A stretch of DNA of 64,000 bases from Dillenia suffruticosa (lineage: Eukaryota; Streptophyta; Magnoliopsida; Dilleniales; Dilleniaceae), in NCBI GenBank assembly GCA_033439265.1, contig JAVTVX010000011.1:10602590-10666589 (forward strand), read 5' to 3'. Position 1 is the stretch's first letter. Each line of letters begins with the position of its first letter. Below are positions 35,268 to 47,104 of this stretch, in pieces. A program made the position numbers and the translations under genes. The notes below the pieces were generated by a model that made no database searches, was not told where the DNA came from, and saw only the letters and a program-made list of their open reading frames with translations.

Positions 35268-35702
35268 AAAAGATGTAATTCGATTTTGGAGATGGGGAAA
35301 ATTAAATTTTTGTTACATTGACCATTTCAAGATTATAGAGAAGGTTGAAAAAGTGACTAATAGGTTAGAAATACCCCTAGAGTTGGAAAAGATTCATAAT
35401 ATTTCCATGTCTCGATATTAAATAAGTACTTGCCGGATCCTTCTCATATTCACGAAACTCCTCCAATTGAGTTGAGAGAAGATTTGAATTTTGGAGTCCA
35501 ATCGGTAGCTATCCTACAAAAGCAAATAAAGAGATTGAGAAATAATCAGATCCTAATTGTCAAGATTTTATGAAAGAACAATCACATTGAAGAGATGATT
35601 TGGGAACTCGACAAGATGATGAGAAATCAATATTCCCACCCGTTTGAGAAATAATTATGTAAAGAAATTTTGAGGACAAAATTTTCTTTTGGCCGTAGGA
35701 CT
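35268..35702 (+). pseudogene. Tekay integrase C-terminus with chromodomain-like tail
   Basis: Resumes the integrase cut at 21740. The frame gives LNKYLPDPSHIHETPPIELREDLNF, then KQIKRLRNNQILIVKIL-stop, then HIEEMIWELDKMMRNQYSH. This matches the Tekay ending LPDPSHV...PVELREDL...RLRNK.IPLVKVLW...EEATWE, in which the last part is the chromodomain. Several stops. The purine-rich stretch before the 3' LTR at 35703 is poorly preserved. Confidence 0.85.
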
Positions 35703-38153
35703 TGAAACATTAGGAAAGTCTGGTTGTGGTGTTGATATTAAAGTGATTATTTGAGATTTTTTTTTTATTTTGTAAAATATGGGAAAATAATTAATTTAAA
35801 TTTAAATATGGATTTCCTCGTTGAACATGAATTTTCTTAGATTCTCAATAGATAGACTTTAACTGTTTGGTTACTAGAGTACTCTGTGTTTGGTAGAAAT
35901 TGACTTCTCATGACAGAAATTGATATGTTCGGTAGAGGTGTAATGTTTGGTTTACTGTTTTTTCAAATTTTGATTTCTCGATGGTAATCATCTTTTGGTG
36001 ATTTTTATTTTTCATTACTCTACTGCTACCTTTCGGTACACTGTGGACTTGCAATCTCTTGATACATTTCTTTATTTCTCTTTTAGTTACAAATACCGGA
36101 GCATTTACACTTACCGGACTATTTACACTCACACTTACTGAAACATTTACACTTACTTCATGGTACATGTATCCTTTTTCCTCTTGGTACTTGTAGGCAT
36201 GGCATTTTACGTCTTGGAAGAATTTGATTTGCACCTTGCATCTTATGTCTTCATTAAGTGATTGGAGCCATTGCATCAACATCCATTTTTCTCTTGGTAC
36301 TTGAAGTTACGGAGAATTGAACCTTTTGCACTTGAAATTTCCTTTCGACACTCGTTGTTGTGTACATTTGAACCTTAGCCCACCAAGTTTCCAAAAATCT
36401 CTTCCCCACCAAGTTACTAAACCCTTTAATCATGTAATACACAATTTATTTTATATCTCATATTTTTGAACTTCCATATTTTTTAATTTATTTTTCATAA
36501 ATTCAAGCTTTCTATTCTCATCTTCAAACACATTTCTCTTGATAAAACAAAACTTTAAGTACTTAAATTTATAAAGTTGACATTCCCAATAACCCAAAAA
36601 AGATATATTAGACATTTGCATAATTTAAAAGCGTAAGAGAGCTATTAAACAAATATTGAAAATGCGTTTTAAGATAAAAGAAGAAGTGAAACTCTAAACC
36701 CATGAGACCATAGAGTTTTACTCTACTCTCTAGACTATTTTTCTCTTCTCTCCCAAACCCACCATTGATCTCTTTCTTCCAAAACCCAATCAATCTACCA
36801 TTAAAACTCAAGATTAAAGATTCAAAAGTACACATCAAACTCCTAAAAATTAGATTTTAATATTGATTTTGGAAAAAGATTTGAGAATATAGAGTGTCTC
36901 AAAAAGGGAAGAATAAAGGGTTTTGGTGTAACCCAATCTAGAAGGACTCTTTGGAGACAAAATTGTGGTATTATAAACTTCCTAGCCCAATCTTTAATTT
37001 TCCTAATTATTTGACCACTTGGATTTGAAAGATTTAAAGTCATATTTAGTGAAAGAAAAATGAGTATTGGATGTTAGGATTTTTGGATTGACTTGATAGA
37101 TCAATATTGATGATTGTGGTTATTTGATGATGTCGCTTAGAGGTTGAACAAAGTTGATCGAGACAGAATCTTTGTTGTGGATAAGTCTGACTACCCTCTC
37201 TAATACTATTAGTGAATGAATTGTTGTATTTGTGAATGAAAAATGTTTTTATTGGTTTTTTTGCAAATGATTTTATTAAATTTGAACTTATATAATGTTT
37301 TGTGAATATGGAGTCTCTCTTGAAAATATTTTGATTTGAATTATGAAATCTACGCACTTACAAATTCATATTGTGCCATGTTAAATTTCCTAATGGATAT
37401 TGTTGTAGAACTTAGAGATTAAGAAATTTTGTTGATTTTTCCATGACACATATTATGCCATTTTTGTGAAATGGTTCATGCTTGAGATGTGAGCACCCAT
37501 GTATATGTGATAACTAGTTTAAGATTCCACAGACCGATTCGATGGGGTGGCATGGAGAGTTTGTTAGGCTTGTGGGGATAGGTACGACAAAGAGATGCCC
37601 CCAAGTCCCTGTCGGGCAAACTTGGTTGCACCATCTCAGAGGTTTCAAGCTAATATCAAGGTTGGGGTTGATGTTTATAATTGACAATGATTGAACATTA
37701 CTTGTTTAAAAACATGCATATTATTTTTAATGAATGCTTATTATATTTCATAAAGACCGACATTCGTTGAGAAATGTAAAAATGATTTCATGATATTTTT
37801 GTTGAATCAAAATATGATTTTGAAAGTATCGTTTAATATTTCCACATTCACCACTTATTTGCTTACAAAACTATCCACTGGAGGACATTTTAAAGTTGAA
37901 ACTCTTTATGTAATATATTTTATTATGTGTTTTTTTAAGTTGGAATTTATATTTTGCAAATTATATTTTGAAATATTAAACACTTATGTGTACTTTACAT
38001 AATGTTTTGGATTTTAATATTTTGTGTGCTGGAATTTTGGAAACGGTATCCTCATAGACTTGCGTTATCTTGGGGTACGTGTTGGTGATTGCACATACTT
38101 CTAGATCATGCGACGGTTGTCGAGTGCTCGGAGCCGAGGGTCAGGGTGTGATA
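35703..38153 (+). repeat. 3' LTR of the Tekay element (2451 bp)
   Basis: Starts TGAAACATTAGG and ends GGTGTGATA, then GTTAA. Compared with the 5' LTR it has an extra block at about 37495-37630 and lacks segments around 37700 and 37880. This explains the length difference. Confidence 0.9.
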
Positions 38154-38158
38154 GTTAA
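38154..38158. repeat. Target-site duplication GTTAA, right
   Basis: Identical to 8733-8737. Confidence 0.9.
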
Positions 38159-39890
38159 TCACCACTTGAGTAAAATTCTATTCTAGAAAAAGGATGGTGC
38201 AATTCAGCCCTTTCTTCCTCTGATAGTAGAACACAAATTATGATTTGTGATTTGAGAGTCTAATTACTAAATCTTCATTTACTTGTTTAATTCCTAATTC
38301 TATTCCTTTTTCTAATACAAAGTCAATGAAAGAACAACAACGGCTAGTAAGGATTAGATGTAAACAACAGAACAAGAGAATACAAAATGTACAAATTAAT
38401 AGATTTCATCGAAATGGACTCATGTGCGTGGAAACAGCCTTTCTATAAAAAATGCGAGGGAAAAACTATGTACATATATGCTCACCTTTTCCCTACCCCC
38501 GCACTAAGTCGGGAAGTATTTCTGTGCTGTCTGGAACAGATCTTCTTTTATTCCCTTCGTGTTATCTGGCTAGCTGTCCCTCACTCTAGCGCTTGGTTTA
38601 TTGGTTGACCTTTTCATTTTAGCTGCTGACTTGCCTTTGCTGAAACTGAAAAGAGTGAAAAAACCCCAAAGCAAGAGTGAATATGGCAGTTGCAGTTAAG
38701 AATTTTATTGTATTGTGTTTATGTTTTATAAAGGAACCTGCTCGTCTCAATGACAATATAACCGATACTTGCTTTTCTATAGCTTCTTATGTCATATTTT
38801 TCTTATATTGTAATCTGATCTTGAAAAGTTTTATGCTATCTAGTTTGTTTTGCTGTTCTTGTTCTTGTTGATGTTGCTTTCTGTGTGTGTGTGTGTGTGT
38901 GTGTTTTGGGTGGTTTCAGGATGCCACAGCTTCTTACGTTGTGTTCTGATCTCAAAGTGACTTATATTGTCCAATTTGTTTAGTTCATATTGTTGATAAT
39001 TATGGTTATCGTGTTGATGCTGGCACACCGGGAGGGCAATATATATTTATGTATCTACATATATATATGGAGTTTTGTTACGTTCATTTGTCAATCTTTG
39101 TTGCATACCATGAGTAGCTACTTTAGGGAAGATTATGTTCTTAGAAAATGTTAGAGAAATAAGTGTTTTAAATTTTCTACTATTTTTTCTTCCACATTAT
39201 CATAGCGATTCATATGGCTATTATTTTGAGTCTTGTGAGTTATATTCTATTTAATTTGATTTCATTATGACTTATATTTTTTTATTAGGATGGGTGATAC
39301 GTTTTGAAGTGGTCATAACATTTCAATAAAATTCATGTTTGAATGTTTTGAAGTGCTGAAATTTGGTTATCACACAGTGAGAAGAGACTATTTTTTATCA
39401 CTTTCAGTTTCCCATGTATCAACTCAGCTGTTCGATTTGCATTATTCTAGTGAAGAGGATATTTGAACTAGTAACTCTTTAGTTGAGATGTCAAACATAT
39501 ATATAATTTGTTTAAAGAGGAAAAAGCTGAAAAAAAGGAAAACAATCGGACTTTTGGTCATATAATTAATTTGACATATGGCATTATGCCTTGTATAATA
39601 GAATTAGATTTACAATGTTGAAAGGCTGAATAAGAAAGACAACATAAAGAAAGAGACTTATTATGCCAATGCTAATTGAACATAATTTTCTTTTGACAGT
39701 CACACTTGGGACCTTGCATGATCAGCGGCCTGCAAAAGCAATAATTCAATAAAAAATAAGCCAATAAAGACTCTTGATATACTTACATGTCATCAAATAT
39801 TCCCAAACCCCTCCCCCCCGAGCACACATATAAAAAAAAAATAACAAAAAATGAAACTTTAGCTGCTTACTAATGCGAAACTTACTTGGA
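38159..39890. other. Low-copy intergenic DNA downstream of the GH17 pseudogene
   Basis: No gene or element motif recognised. A (TG)n microsatellite lies at about 38884-38904. This seems to be the original DNA into which the Tekay element jumped. Confidence 0.5.
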
Positions 39891-41380
39891 TCTCTAGTTG
39901 TTTGAACAGCAAGTCCACCAAAGTAGCAAGTGGCACCTTGCCAGTGCCAGTGCAAGGGCATCGCAAGTTCCCTTCCCATGACTACAAGCATATGATAAAG
40001 CCTCTTGCAACAATGTCACATTCGCATCCCTCACTGCCACACGCCACATCTTTTCCTCTGTATGGGTCATTGTTTCTAGGCAATGGTAGCTTCTCATAAT
40101 CACCTAAATCCCTTTTGCCACTCAAATCAATCCCATAAACTGGAGTTCATTCTGCGTGGAACAATCCCCAATGGCGATCAGTCCCAGGCCCGCTTTTTTG
40201 ATTTTCGTCATACAAGGAAAAGATGAAAGTTGGTAGTTCTGTACCAGGTCTAGATGGTGCACCAGAAGGCGGCTCTGCCGTTATTTTCTTCACAAGATTT
40301 CTATTGTAAGTTGCATCATTGTAGACATTCGCCCCATGTTGATCTATATCACCCTTATGTGGCCAACCCGTCTCCGAAATCGCAATCCTAATATAGGGAA
40401 AACCAAGCTTCTCCATTGCAAAATATATAGAATCAAGCATTTGGTCTAATAGGTTGGTGTATACTAAACCACTTCCGGGGTCCTTGTGGTAGCATTACCT
40501 TCAAACAATGCATAGTCAATACTAATACTTCTTGAATTTTCTGACCATGGAAAATAAGGGTACACCGATGAAAAAGTATGATCTGGTTTGGTTTAAAAAA
40601 TGTAGCAATGGCAAAATCACATGTTTAGTGATATCAGAGTAGAAGGTCCCGTTTGAAGGTGGAAATGCCGTTGCAAGCACATCCATGGCAATGGAATATA
40701 ATTCTTGTTGAGAGAATTTTTGATGTTTTGCATTGCAGGCACAAGATTGTACCAAATTTCATGGTCTCTTCTAGTGTTATAGCTTAGGACTTCATTTCCT
40801 ACAAGAAGGTAACGAATCAAGGTTTGAGGATAGAATGGACAGACATTTTCGTGTACCCATTTGTTTACAGAGGCTTGGCTTGAAGCGATTTCAATGATTT
40901 GCTGGTTGGAGACCATGATGGCTACACGGATTTTTGTTCCTGCAAGTAGTTTGAGAATTTCAGGGTTGGCATCATAGAGCTTCACTCGACTGGCTTTTGT
41001 GGATTTGATGAGCTCAATGGATTGGTAAGGTGACAGCAAGTTGTTTCCAACCCGTCCATAGTTCACTCCTATCCTATTTGAGATGCTTTCAACTGCATCT
41101 GTAGAATCCGGAGAAACCAAAAAAAAAGGGGGAAAAATATGAGAAAAAAGAGATATTTATCATTATTTTTTGTCTATATATGTCAAAATTATATTGACTG
41201 TCATACATCTGACTCTATAAAAAGAATACAAAAATCAACACAAATTCCATGCCACAATTTGTCATGAAAAATTGAATTTTCAAAAAAATATTAATAAAAG
41301 AAAAGTGAATGAATGCTGTTTTAGTCGAACTTACTGCAGCAGTGAAGGAAAATGAAGAGAATTGAGGCAAAAATAGACAT
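39891..41380 (-). pseudogene. GH17-CBM43 beta-1,3-glucanase, copy 2, decayed
   Basis: Exon 1 (41380-41335) encodes MSIFASILFIFLHCC and keeps the GTAAGT donor; exon 2 starts at 41098. GNEVL and ISETGWP motifs remain. Compared with copy 1 there is a deletion of about 22 bp near 40690, a 2-bp deletion near 40565 and a 1-bp deletion near 40487, which shift the frame. A stop at 40145-40147 interrupts the end of the catalytic domain (HAE-stop-TPVYGIDLSGKRDL). After another frame change the C-terminal X8/CBM43 callose-binding domain appears: VAVRDANVTLLQEALSYAC and HGKGTC at about 40040-39950, then it degrades. The gene is dead but shows what copy 1's missing C-terminus probably looks like. Confidence 0.9.
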
Positions 41381-41937
41381 GTTGGTATCTTGCTTTAGCT
41401 TTGTCATGAACAATGAAAGAGATTTTGAAGGGCTCTTAAAGAGAAGAGAATAAGCATGGAAAGAAATAAAGGTCATGCAAGAAATGAATGGCATTTGGAA
41501 CTAGTAAATGAGTGTGTAGAAAGATTGTGTAAGAAAACTGAAATATGTGTTGTTGAACAACTTTGTGACTTGCAAAGTTGAATTCAATGTTGGGGGTGAA
41601 AATGATCTTTTTCATACAGAATGCAAGAGCTCTTTCGTTTACTTTGATTTGGCAGAAGAAACCATATAATACCAGATAAATATGATAAGAGTTTTAACTA
41701 AAGGAAATGTGAAATAAGTGTAGAAAAAGTTGAGTGTAGCAATTGAAAAAAAAAATTACGTTTTATGGCTAAAATTAATTCAAATTTCTCATGGTTAGAT
41801 GTGCTTGGTTTCGACGGTCTATTTTTTTGTAGTAATTAATAAAAAAAAAGTAACGGATTAATCTTTAAAAAAAAATAGATTTACATGTTTTGTTTGAAAA
41901 ATAGACCAAATTGAGAGCTTAAAGAGGCCCGGGAGAA
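40166..41937. repeat. Segmental duplication, right copy
   Basis: Matches 1-1799. The match includes promoter-side DNA to 41937 and stops after GCCCGGGAGAA. Confidence 0.92.
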
Positions 41938-42071
41938 TAACCACCAAAATAGTGGGTTGTGGGTGAAGGCATGGGCACATTGCCACACTTGGGCAACGAT
42001 CCTCACCAACTGGACCCTGACGAAAGACCAATCAGAACCTGAGAGCTGTCACTCCTAAAACACCGAGCAAT
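41938..42071. other. Short flank between the duplication and the chromovirus
   Basis: 134 bp with no match elsewhere in the window. It and 47522-48638 were continuous before the chromovirus inserted. They may form the 5' LTR of the Tat element that follows, which is inference. Confidence 0.4.
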
Positions 42072-42532
42072 TGTAACAGTTCTTGATAGAAGGTCGACTT
42101 AATGAAGTGGAATAAATCGACAATGGTAAAACTTACTGAGGAATTGCTTCTGTACTCAAGAATTCAGCCTTTAGAGCAGATGAGCAGGTGTCGGAAAATG
42201 ACTTTGGAGAAGAGATTTGAGGAAAGGGAAAGAATAGATAGAAAAAGAGAGAGAAAGAGAGTGAAAGAGAGAATTAGAGAGAATGAGAAGAGAAGAGACA
42301 GAGAGAAGGACAACCGAGCAACCAACCCCCATCCATTCTTCTCTTACATGATTTATAGAGCTACGGAAGGACTCCTTCTGCATTTTACTAACTGCTCTTA
42401 AATGCTCTCAACAGATTCGATTGGATTAGTTTCAGGACAAGAACACTAATGTAACTAACTTCACAACTAACACTTCCTTCCTTCCTAGCCGTTGCATTTG
42501 AAATCTACACTGCACTCTTACATTCTGTTACA
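42072..42532 (-). repeat. 3' LTR of the chromovirus (461 bp)
   Basis: Homologous to 47105-47521. It carries an extra ~23 bp near 42155-42180, a longer GA-rich tract and a few other small indels. A purine-rich AGAG(AAAG) tract fills its centre. Confidence 0.92.
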
Positions 42533-42548
42533 ATATCTCCCCCCATGA
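42533..42548 (-). other. Polypurine tract of the chromovirus
   Basis: On the minus strand TTTCATGGGGGGAGATAT directly precedes the 3' LTR. A G-run of this kind primes plus-strand synthesis. Confidence 0.85.
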
Positions 42549-42563
42549 AAAATTTCCTTGTCC

Positions 42564-43770
42564 TCAAGGATGGAATTCTAGAAACTGAGCTCTAATGAAG
42601 TCTAAGCCCTCCCATGTTGATTCTTCGAAACTCAAATTTCTCCATTTAATCAGCACCAGAGAGACAGATTGATTGTTTCTCCAAATGGCTCTCCTCTTCA
42701 GCACCGCCTCTGGCTCCATCAAGACTTGTTTGTCCGACCCTAACATTGGTAAGTTTGGCCTTGCAAACTGAGTAGGACCTATTCTTTTCTTCAAAAGTGA
42801 TACATAGAAAACTAGATGGATCTTTGACTCCGGTGGTAGCTGTAGTTTATAGGCTACGTGCCTTATTATTGCAATCACTTGAAAAGGCCCATAGAACTTC
42901 AATGACAGCTTGAGTTGTTTCCTTAGCTCCGCTGATTGTTGCCTATATGGTTGCAACTTAAGACAGATCATGTCCCCAATTTGAAATTCCTTTTCTGTTT
43001 TATTTTGGTCAGCATAAACTTTCATCTTATTCTGAGCCTTATGCAGATGGTCACTTAAAATCTGAATCATGGTTTGCTTATTCTTGATGAAATCCATAGC
43101 AGTAGGGGTGACAAAATCAACATAAGGACCAAGTAGTATTTGTCTCGGTTGGTATCCATATAAGGCTTCAAAAGGTGTCATTTGGATGCTACTGTGATGT
43201 TTTGTGTTGTACCACCATTCAGATAAACTCAACCATTGGGACCACAGTGCAGGCCTATCAGATCTTATGCATCTAAGGTAACATTCTACACACTGATTTA
43301 ACCTTTCAGTCTACCTGTCAGTTTGTGTATGATAAGCACTGCTACACTTGAGTTGAATACCCATGAGTCTGAACATTTCTTGCCAAAATAAGTTGGTAAA
43401 CACCCTATCTCTATCAGAAACAATGGAATCAAGTAGGCCATGCAGCTTGAATATGTTGTCCAAGAAGAGCTGCGCCACTTCCTTTGCAGAATAAGGATGT
43501 TGGAGAGCCATAAAATGCTCAAATTTAGTGAGCTTTTCAATTACTACTAGGATAGTGTTGAACCCTTGAGATTCAGGCAACCCCTTTATGAAATCCATGC
43601 TTACCTATGACCAAGCTTGAGAATAGGTAAGGGTTGAAGTAGACCTAGATACTATAGATTTTCATGTTTATTTTTTTGACAAATGTCACATTCGCTTACC
43701 AATTTATCCACTGTCTTCTTCATTGCTGATCAATAGAACACAAACTTAATCTTTGCCAAGTTCCCAGCTG
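42564..43770 (-). pseudogene. Chromovirus integrase with chromodomain
   Basis: The core begins MDFIKGLPESQGFNTI (43598) and continues to SIVSDRDRVFTNLFWQ and YHTQTDR-stop-TERLNQC. The D, D and E of the DD35E triad are present around a single stop at about 43311-43313. Downstream the same frame stays open for 222 residues (43232-42564): WWYNTKHHSSIQMTPFEALYG, the GDMICLKLQPYR motif, then a chromodomain ending IKWRNLSFEESTWEGLD. The zinc-binding N-terminus lies at 43770-43600 in broken frames. Apart from one nonsense codon the core is nearly intact. The chromodomain would target histone-marked chromatin. Confidence 0.9.
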
Positions 43771-43965
43771 ACCAGAATGTCCTCCTATCACTGAACTGTA
43801 CATTTGTTGCACTATTCTTTCCCTCAACTGATTTTCATCTCTTATAATGATCTTTCTCTTATACTTTAGAAGACCATCCTTATACTGAAAATCAGGCTTG
43901 CAGTTTGGTTGGAGAGTTAATTGTGCTATTGTGCTTCTGCATTCATCATCCTATTCATAACTCTG

Positions 43966-44648
43966 CTAAATCTTTGAAATCCACATAGGCTGAACTGTCG
44001 ATACAGAAGAGATAATAGGCCCTGCTCCTTCTTCCTCTTGAATCCCTCTTCTTGATAAAGTATCGGCTACCTTATTCTCAACCCCTTTCTTATATTGAAT
44101 TTCATAATCCATCCTAAGAAATTTGGCTAGCCATTTATACTGCAAAGTGCTAGTCAGTTTCTGTTCCATCAAATATTTGAGGCTTTGATGATCAGTCTTG
44201 ATTATGAAATGGTGCCCAATCAAATAATGCTTCCATTTGGTCAAAGCCATTACAACTGCCAGCAACTTTTTTTCATAGATTGACAGTCCCTTATTTCTAG
44301 GACTCAATGCTTTACTTAGATATGCTATAGGTTGCCTTTCTTGCATCAGTACGGCTCCCCATCCCTGTGCACATGCATCTGTCTCCACAATGAAAGGTTT
44401 GGAAAAATCAAGTAGTCGCATAACAAGCGCAGTACTCATGGTCAATTCAACTGATTGAAAGCAGCCTCAGCTTTCTCTGACCACTGGAAGCTATCTTTCT
44501 TCAAGAGATCATTCAAGGGCCTTGTCATTATGCCATAACCTTTCACAAACCTCCTATAATACCCTATGAGCCCTAAGAATCCTCTTAAGGATTTGACAGA
44601 ATTAGGGGTAGGCCATGAAGTGATGCAGTCAGTTTTTTGAGGGTCCAT
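43966..44648 (-). pseudogene. Chromovirus reverse transcriptase connection and RNase H
   Basis: 44648-44442 reads SLRGFLGLIGYYRRFVKGYG, the conserved end of reverse transcriptase. After a frameshift, 44445-43966 gives FIVETDACAQGWGAVLMQ, PIAYLSKALSPRN, IIKTDHQSLKYLMEQKL and ENKVADTLSRR, a full-length RNase H with its acidic residues visible. RNase H removes the RNA strand during cDNA synthesis. Confidence 0.9.
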
Positions 44649-45310
44649 TTGAACTCCTTCTGCAGGGACCTCATGTTTGAAATACTCTATTTGGGATTAT
44701 GCAAAAGTGCATTTAGATAGCTTAGCAAAAAGATTACGCTGTCTGAGTGTCAGAAGTACAGCTCTGAGGTGTTGAGCATGGCTGATCATGTCTGGGCTAT
44801 AAACCAATATATCATAAAAAAAACCAGGACTGATCTCCTCAAATATGGTTGAAAAATGTAATTCATTAAAGATTAGAAGGTTGCCAGTGTATTAGTCAAT
44901 CCAAAAGGCATGACCAAGAACTCATAGTGACCATGATAAGTTTGGAAGGCTGTTTTCTCCACATCACCAGACTTAACTCTTATCTGATGGTAGCAAGCTC
45001 TTAAGTCTATCTTAGAAAAGACTCTTGAACCATATAGTTCATCTAATAACTCATCAATGTGAGGAATGGAATATTTATGTTCGATTGTCAGAAGATTGAG
45101 CTGTCTTTAATCTATATAAAAGCGCCATGTTCCATCTTTTTTCTTGACCAACAGAACAGGAGAGGCATATGGACTAGTGCTATGCCTAATGATACCATTC
45201 TCTAACATTTCTTGCACTTGTTTTTCTATTTCAGACTTCAGAGAGTAGGGATACCTATAAGGCTTAAGCTTAAAAGGTTGGGAATCAGGTTTCAAAAAGA
45301 TCGAGTGATC
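44649..45310 (-). pseudogene. Chromovirus reverse transcriptase, catalytic Asp lost
   Basis: 45295-45107 reads [43 protein letters not shown] and RFYID. The catalytic motif, normally FFDDILVYS, is FFYDILVYS (about 44800-44820): the first Asp codon GAT is TAT. There are also stops near 44700 and 45115. Enzyme activity is not expected. Confidence 0.88.
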
Positions 45311-45890
45311 CTATTTTCTTTTTGGAGGCAGAGTTTTGGGAACTGCAAACACTTTCTTGAATTTAGACAATACTGCTAAAATTACTTCTGGAATTTCTGA
45401 CTTCTGAGGATCACTAGTTATTTCTAGAGCAGCACAGCTTTGTTGCTGTTGTTGTCTAAACTTTTTAGTAATTTTTCCCTTGACTAGCTTGATTAAGGGT
45501 TGTTCTTCCACTTCCTCTAAAATCACCTCATTCCCTTCACACAAGAAGCTAACCTGTAGTCTTTTGAAGTCAAAAGTGATTGGATTATAGTTGTGCATCC
45601 AATGCACATCTAATATAACATCCCATCTTTTTAGTGTTATGAATCTCAAATTGAAGAAAAATGTGTACCTTTGAATTGTCCACTGAACTTGTCTTACTTT
45701 GGTGGGCTAGTGATTTTGCTTCCATCTGCAATTTCTACATGAAGTTCTTCAGCAGACTCAATTGGCATCCGCAATTCTGCAGCTGTGCTTTGGTGTCAAA
45801 AGCTATTAGAGCTTCCTGCGTCCATCAAAATAGTTATATCTAACCCTTGTAAGGTTCCTTGTAATGCTATCATTTGCCTTTACATTGAAC
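45311..45890 (-). pseudogene. Chromovirus aspartic protease
   Basis: Contains ITILMDAGSSNSF at about 45830-45800, which keeps a D-A-G-S active-site motif. It continues to the VILDVHWMHNYNPI frame at 45600, which is the D.ILG.DWL-equivalent end (here DVHWM), and into the linker before reverse transcriptase. Stops lie between 45650 and 45800. Confidence 0.8.
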
Positions 45891-47064
45891 TTGATAAGGC
45901 ACACAAGGAGACTTGAACACCTTCTTTACTGTCGTTTGCTTACTGTGTTCTTCTTCCTTTTCATCTTCAGTAAGATCACTTCCTCCTTCTTCTGAAGCCA
46001 AAATAAAATTCAGATACTTAAACTTGCATCTATGCCCTAGACTATACCTCTCACCACATTTAAAACAAAGATTGTTACTCCTTCGATGTTGTAACTCTTG
46101 TGAAGTTATCTGTAGCCAGTAGTTTGCAGAGGCACTACCACCTTGAGCATTACTACTTGCCCCTACTATTGGATTTGTATATTTGTTAAATCCAGAAGGA
46201 TTCTTGAGTCCAACATTGTTTTCCCAACTATTTCCCTATTTGCCTGTATTGGTCCTTCCTTTTCTTGACAACTCCAAGGACTATTCCTGTAGAGCAGTTA
46301 TTTCAAAAGCTTGAAGGAGGGTAGTAGACTTCATCATTCTGAGTACCGGTTTGATTTCTTCCTTAACTCCACTTATAAAACTTGGAATGAAGTAAGATTC
46401 AGTTAGCCAAGGATTTTTCTGTAGCATTGATCCCCATAATTCTTCAAATCTCTCTTGATACTTAGCTATGGTCCCATGCTATTGGAGTTTATTAAATCCT
46501 TCTATCACATCTTGCACTCCTTTAATTTCAAATCGCTGGCATATCAGACCGGAGAATTCATCCTGGTCCAACTCCTTTTTAATCCTTTTTAAGTCCTTGA
46601 TACCAGACTTCAACCTTACCTTCCAAGTACATTTTTACTAACTCAGTCTTTTGGTGATAAGGTATCTGGTATATTGAAAAAAACTTATTACATTTCCTAA
46701 TCCACATGCATGGATTATCACTAGAAAAAAAGAGGAAGCTTAACTCTAGGTTGATTAGGTATCATGATTGGCGATTGAGAATCCTTTTTGTTGGAGAAAT
46801 TTTCTCCATCTATTCGTATTCTTCCTTCGCTAGGAGTAAGAAGAAGTGGAGAATTTGGATTTTTATCTACAGGATTTTCTACTTCCTTCTTCCATTGTGG
46901 TTTCTTCAAAATGGTACTGAAGCGTGCTTCCAAATTGGCCAAGAATTCTGATCTATCTTCTGATCTATCTTTTGAGTTTGTTCTTCTAACTTTTTGTCTA
47001 CATACAGCTTCAGTTCTTCTGTTCGAGCTTTATGAGTTTTCTGACGAGTCCCTTCTGCCATTTG
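45891..47064 (-). pseudogene. Chromovirus gag with zinc knuckle
   Basis: Starts MAEGTRQKTHKARTEELKLY at 47064, a common start for this group. It continues in broken frames through capsid pieces (YQERFEELWGSML, SYFIPSFISGVKEEIKP) and ends with the knuckle LCFKCGERYSLGHRCK at about 46030-46075. The cysteines and histidine are intact. Stops and frameshifts occur near 46910, 46490 and 46290. Confidence 0.85.
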
Positions 47065-47085
47065 TGAAACAGTGGCCAAGAATCT

Positions 47086-47101
47086 ACAGTTTTGATACCA
47101 A
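47086..47101 (-). other. Primer-binding site of the chromovirus
   Basis: On the minus strand, just inside the 5' LTR, TTTGGTATCAAAACTG resembles the tRNA-iMet PBS TGGTATCAGAGC. Confidence 0.82.
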
Positions 47102-47104
47102 ATT

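Larger units (their letters stand above)
8738..38153 (+). mobile_element. Tekay-type Ty3/gypsy chromovirus, 29.4 kb including nested insertions
   Basis: Two homologous direct LTRs (8738-11085 and 35703-38153) are flanked by a perfect 5-bp duplication GTTAA (8733-8737 and 38154-38158). Between them lie, in order on the plus strand, a PBS, gag with a zinc-knuckle remnant, protease, reverse transcriptase, RNase H and integrase with a chromodomain-like tail. That is the standard chromovirus order. All coding parts carry stops and frameshifts. Gag is split by a CACTA at 11657, reverse transcriptase by a LINE at 15183 and integrase by a large CACTA-like element at 21741. Without these insertions the element would be about 10 kb. 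Confidence 0.92.
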
